A stretch of DNA of 8,095 bases, taken from assembly GCA_026992215.1 (NCBI GenBank), contig JALXAI010000089.1:1-8095 (forward strand). Direction: 5' to 3'. Both the position numbers and the translations under genes were made by a program. The DNA comes from Desulfobacterales bacterium. GTDB taxonomy: Bacteria; Desulfobacterota; Syntrophobacteria; B119-G9. Positions within the stretch are counted from its first letter, which is position 1. Each line of letters opens with the position of its first letter. The notes beneath the pieces are model-generated. The model did no database searches, was not told where the DNA came from, and saw only the letters and a list, made by a program, of their open reading frames with translations. Below are positions 6,624 through 8,095 of the stretch, piece by piece.

Positions 6624-6649
6624 AATTCATGTTACCGCATCCATGAATT
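6624..6649. repeat. Perfect 8-bp inverted repeat between cas2 and cas3'
   Basis: AATTCATG at 6624-6631 and CATGAATT at 6642-6649 are exact reverse complements separated by 10 nt. They fill most of the only sizeable gap inside the cas operon, between the adaptation and interference genes. No T tract follows the stem on either strand, so it is not an intrinsic terminator. A symmetric operator for a dimeric regulator, or an RNA hairpin that affects processing or cas3' translation, are both possible. An 8-bp AT-rich match can also arise by chance. No convincing -35/-10 pair was found here. Confidence 0.5.
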
Positions 6650-6945
6650 CAAAAAAACCTTGCCAGGATTTCATCGTTAACGAGGTTTCGGTCAAAGCCC
6701 TGCCCGAGGACCCTGATCCTCTTAAAATCCTCCTGGCAAAACGGAAAGAGATATACGCTGTCTTCATCTTCGTTGATTAACTCAAGGCACAGTTCCGCGA
6801 GTTCGTCAAAACGATTGGCCTGCATTTTCCCTAAGAATACACTTTTTTGAACTCTTTCCAAACCATATTTTTTGCATTCTTTTGCTACTTTATTCCGCAC
6901 CCCGTCATCGCTTATGTCATAAATAACCCACGTGAGCACCGCCAT
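6649..6945 (-). CDS. cas2: CRISPR-associated protein Cas2
   Basis: Cas2 is the small ferredoxin-like dimer that bridges two Cas1 dimers in the spacer-integration complex. The 98-residue protein has the typical length. It opens with the beta strand VIYDIS carrying the conserved D10, followed by the usual KxVAKECKKYGLERVQKSVF segment, in which the VQKSVFLG strand is diagnostic. The start codon follows the cas1 stop with no gap. Its Shine-Dalgarno sequence AAAGGAG lies inside the last cas1 codons, so the two should be made in linked amounts. The stop overlaps the end of an inverted repeat that occupies the gap before cas3'. Nothing suggests loss of function. Confidence 0.96.
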   Translation of the reverse strand: MAVLTWVIYDISDDGVRNKVAKECKKYGLERVQKSVFLGKMQANRFDELAELCLELINEDEDSVYLFPFCQEDFKRIRVLGQGFDRNLVNDEILARFF

Positions 6946-7959
6946 TCAGATCTCCTTTAGCTCAAGCCATCTGGTCTTCGTACCGGGCTCCCCGGAAAGA
7001 AGCAAATTGGCAAGACGATGAGCTTCGTGCTGAAGCACATGCCGGCGCTTAACATTTCGTCTCCTGTATCTTATCTTCGTATCCAGGTGATTGTTCAAGG
7101 CCTCAACCACTACCGGCTTGCCGTCGGTATTAAGGGAGACCGCTCCCTCGACGGAATTGAAATACAGTTCCTTCATCTTCCTTCCCGTAAAAAGATAGAC
7201 CACGGTTTGCTCCGCGAATATCCTGAATGGCTCTATCAGGTCGAAAACCATCGATTTCTTGTTGTAATTATCGGTGTGCAGGATACCAACGAAAGGGTCC
7301 AGACCTGCAAGAATACACGCCTTTTCCACCAGGGAATAAAGGATGCCATAGCAGTAATTAAGGGCCGCGTTGAACGGATCCCTGGCAGGTCTCCTCGAGC
7401 GCTCCTTGAAACGGTATTTTTGAGGCAACAAGCCGGCGATACACCTGAAATAACTCCGGCCTGCAGTTCCTTCAAGCCCCAGGATAAAGTCCCTATTATT
7501 TTCAACATCGCCATCAACCATCAAAAGATAGGAAAGGCAATCACCTATGGTTTCCAGGGCTTCTTCAAAATGACCTTCCCTTCCGGGTCTGGCATGCATC
7601 AATTTTTTCAGAAAACCGATCTGGTTTTTGAGCTTCTGCCCGATCAGGTCCTTTACCAGTTGCATTCCGGTTGCATCTTCCGAAAGCTTTAGTTGTTTTC
7701 TTCGAATCAGCGCCGTGCTACCCATCTTGGAAAACCATATACGTCCCAGCGGATCCCCGTGCTTGTCCATAAACACTATGTCTATGTTATGCTCCAGGGC
7801 CAGAGCTATCGCCTGGCTGGAAATCAGAACCTTGTTCGAGATAACGATACTCTCCAGCTTGATAGGAGACACGTCAACAACGGCGTCCGGTTGCTTGAAC
7901 CGGAAACATTCTCCCTTCTGCGATATGTATGTTCCCGGGGTATTAACGAAAAGCTGCAT
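6946..7959 (-). CDS. cas1: CRISPR-associated endonuclease/integrase Cas1
   Basis: Cas1 is the metal-dependent integrase that, with Cas2, inserts new spacers at the leader end of a CRISPR array. The 337-residue protein has a normal family length. The N-terminal beta domain spans about residues 1-75 and the helical catalytic domain follows. The three expected metal ligands are present: E163 in GLEGTAGRSYF, H228 in GILHTDN and E243 in FDLIEPFR, with D240 one turn before it. It is therefore predicted active. The ATG is preceded by GGGGGG at 7968-7973 with 8-nt spacing, which fixes the start. The TGA stop directly abuts the cas2 ATG (TGAATG), indicating translational coupling. It is the first recognisable cas gene of the operon. 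Family assignment is certain; the subtype cannot be read from Cas1 alone. Confidence 0.97.
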   Translation of the reverse strand: MQLFVNTPGTYISQKGECFRFKQPDAVVDVSPIKLESIVISNKVLISSQAIALALEHNIDIVFMDKHGDPLGRIWFSKMGSTALIRRKQLKLSEDATGMQLVKDLIGQKLKNQIGFLKKLMHARPGREGHFEEALETIGDCLSYLLMVDGDVENNRDFILGLEGTAGRSYFRCIAGLLPQKYRFKERSRRPARDPFNAALNYCYGILYSLVEKACILAGLDPFVGILHTDNYNKKSMVFDLIEPFRIFAEQTVVYLFTGRKMKELYFNSVEGAVSLNTDGKPVVVEALNNHLDTKIRYRRRNVKRRHVLQHEAHRLANLLLSGEPGTKTRWLELKEI

Positions 7960-8008
7960 GCTAATATCCCCCCGACTTCAAACCGACCGGTATCTTTTCC
8001 GGAGAGTT

Positions 8009-8095
8009 TTAACTAAGTAATGATAGCAATTCCTTCATATTTCCATTTACATGAAATCTAGCAAATAGAGCCATGGTTAAATCAACCATCTCTTT
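8009..8095 (-). CDS. 3' end of an unidentified upstream gene (partial, runs off the window)
   Basis: An open frame enters at the right edge and ends at TAA (8009-8011), giving 28 residues ending in KELLSLLS. I do not recognise the family. The tail looks helical and amphipathic. It lacks the C-terminal cysteine cluster of Cas4 and the glycine-rich loop of Cas6, so neither is supported. G+C is only 26 of 87 bases, and only 7 of 29 third positions are G or C, clearly more AT-rich than the cas genes. It ends 49 nt before cas1 on the same strand, so it may be co-transcribed, but its composition suggests a different origin, possibly a mobile element or the edge of an acquired block. It could also be chance reading of an AT-rich leader. 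Confidence 0.4.
   Translation of the reverse strand, partial: KEMVDLTMALFARFHVNGNMKELLSLLS

Noticed and set aside
7018..7692. 224-residue plus-strand frame opposite cas1
   Set aside because: It is antisense to the fully conserved cas1 coding sequence and has no family signature; an open shadow frame.
7987..8002. CCGG-N8-CCGG repeat upstream of cas1
   Set aside because: Only 4 bp, self-complementary half-sites and no flanking T tract; expected by chance.
7960..8095. Sigma-70 type promoter upstream of cas1
   Set aside because: Several TTG-A-like boxes occur in AT-rich sequence, but none has a good -10 at 16-18 nt spacing.

Overview
The window is an almost complete type I CRISPR-Cas operon, best read as subtype I-A-like, carrying an embedded HEPN/MNT (toxin-antitoxin type) module. 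Every supported gene is on the minus strand, so transcription runs from high to low coordinates. The host looks bacterial: each gene start has a strong Shine-Dalgarno sequence (AAGGAG, GGGGGG or AAAGGGGG types) and base composition is roughly 45-50% G+C by eye. A Firmicutes/Clostridia-like host is a guess only. The protein families also occur in archaea.

Layout in transcription order: 8095-8009, the AT-rich 3' end of an unidentified upstream gene. 7959-6946 cas1 and 6945-6649 cas2, the adaptation pair, directly abutting. 6648-6603, a 46-nt gap holding a perfect 8-bp inverted repeat. 6602-4962 cas3' helicase. 4984-3923, a Cas3''-type HD nuclease domain joined in frame to a minimal nucleotidyltransferase (MNT). 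3951-3559, a HEPN-domain protein. 3562-2174 cas8 (Csa4/Cas8a-like large subunit), with a strong internal ribosome binding site that would start a separate 103-residue C-terminal protein, a candidate hidden Cas11. 2145-1198 cas7. 1198-485 cas5. 484-1, a stretch without a convincing gene, holding a weak terminator-like hairpin and a regular G-quadruplex motif.

How the parts fit: Cas1-Cas2 acquire spacers. Cas8, Cas7, Cas5 and probably Cas11 form Cascade around the crRNA. Cas3' and the HD domain unwind and degrade target DNA. The HEPN and MNT families usually form an RNase toxin and a nucleotidyltransferase antitoxin. Here the MNT is part of the nuclease polypeptide, and HEPN is translationally coupled to cas8, so the module is built into the interference machinery. 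cas6, cas4, a separate csa5 and a CRISPR array are not visible.

The main points for follow-up are the HD-MNT fusion with its HEPN partner and the internal cas8 start.
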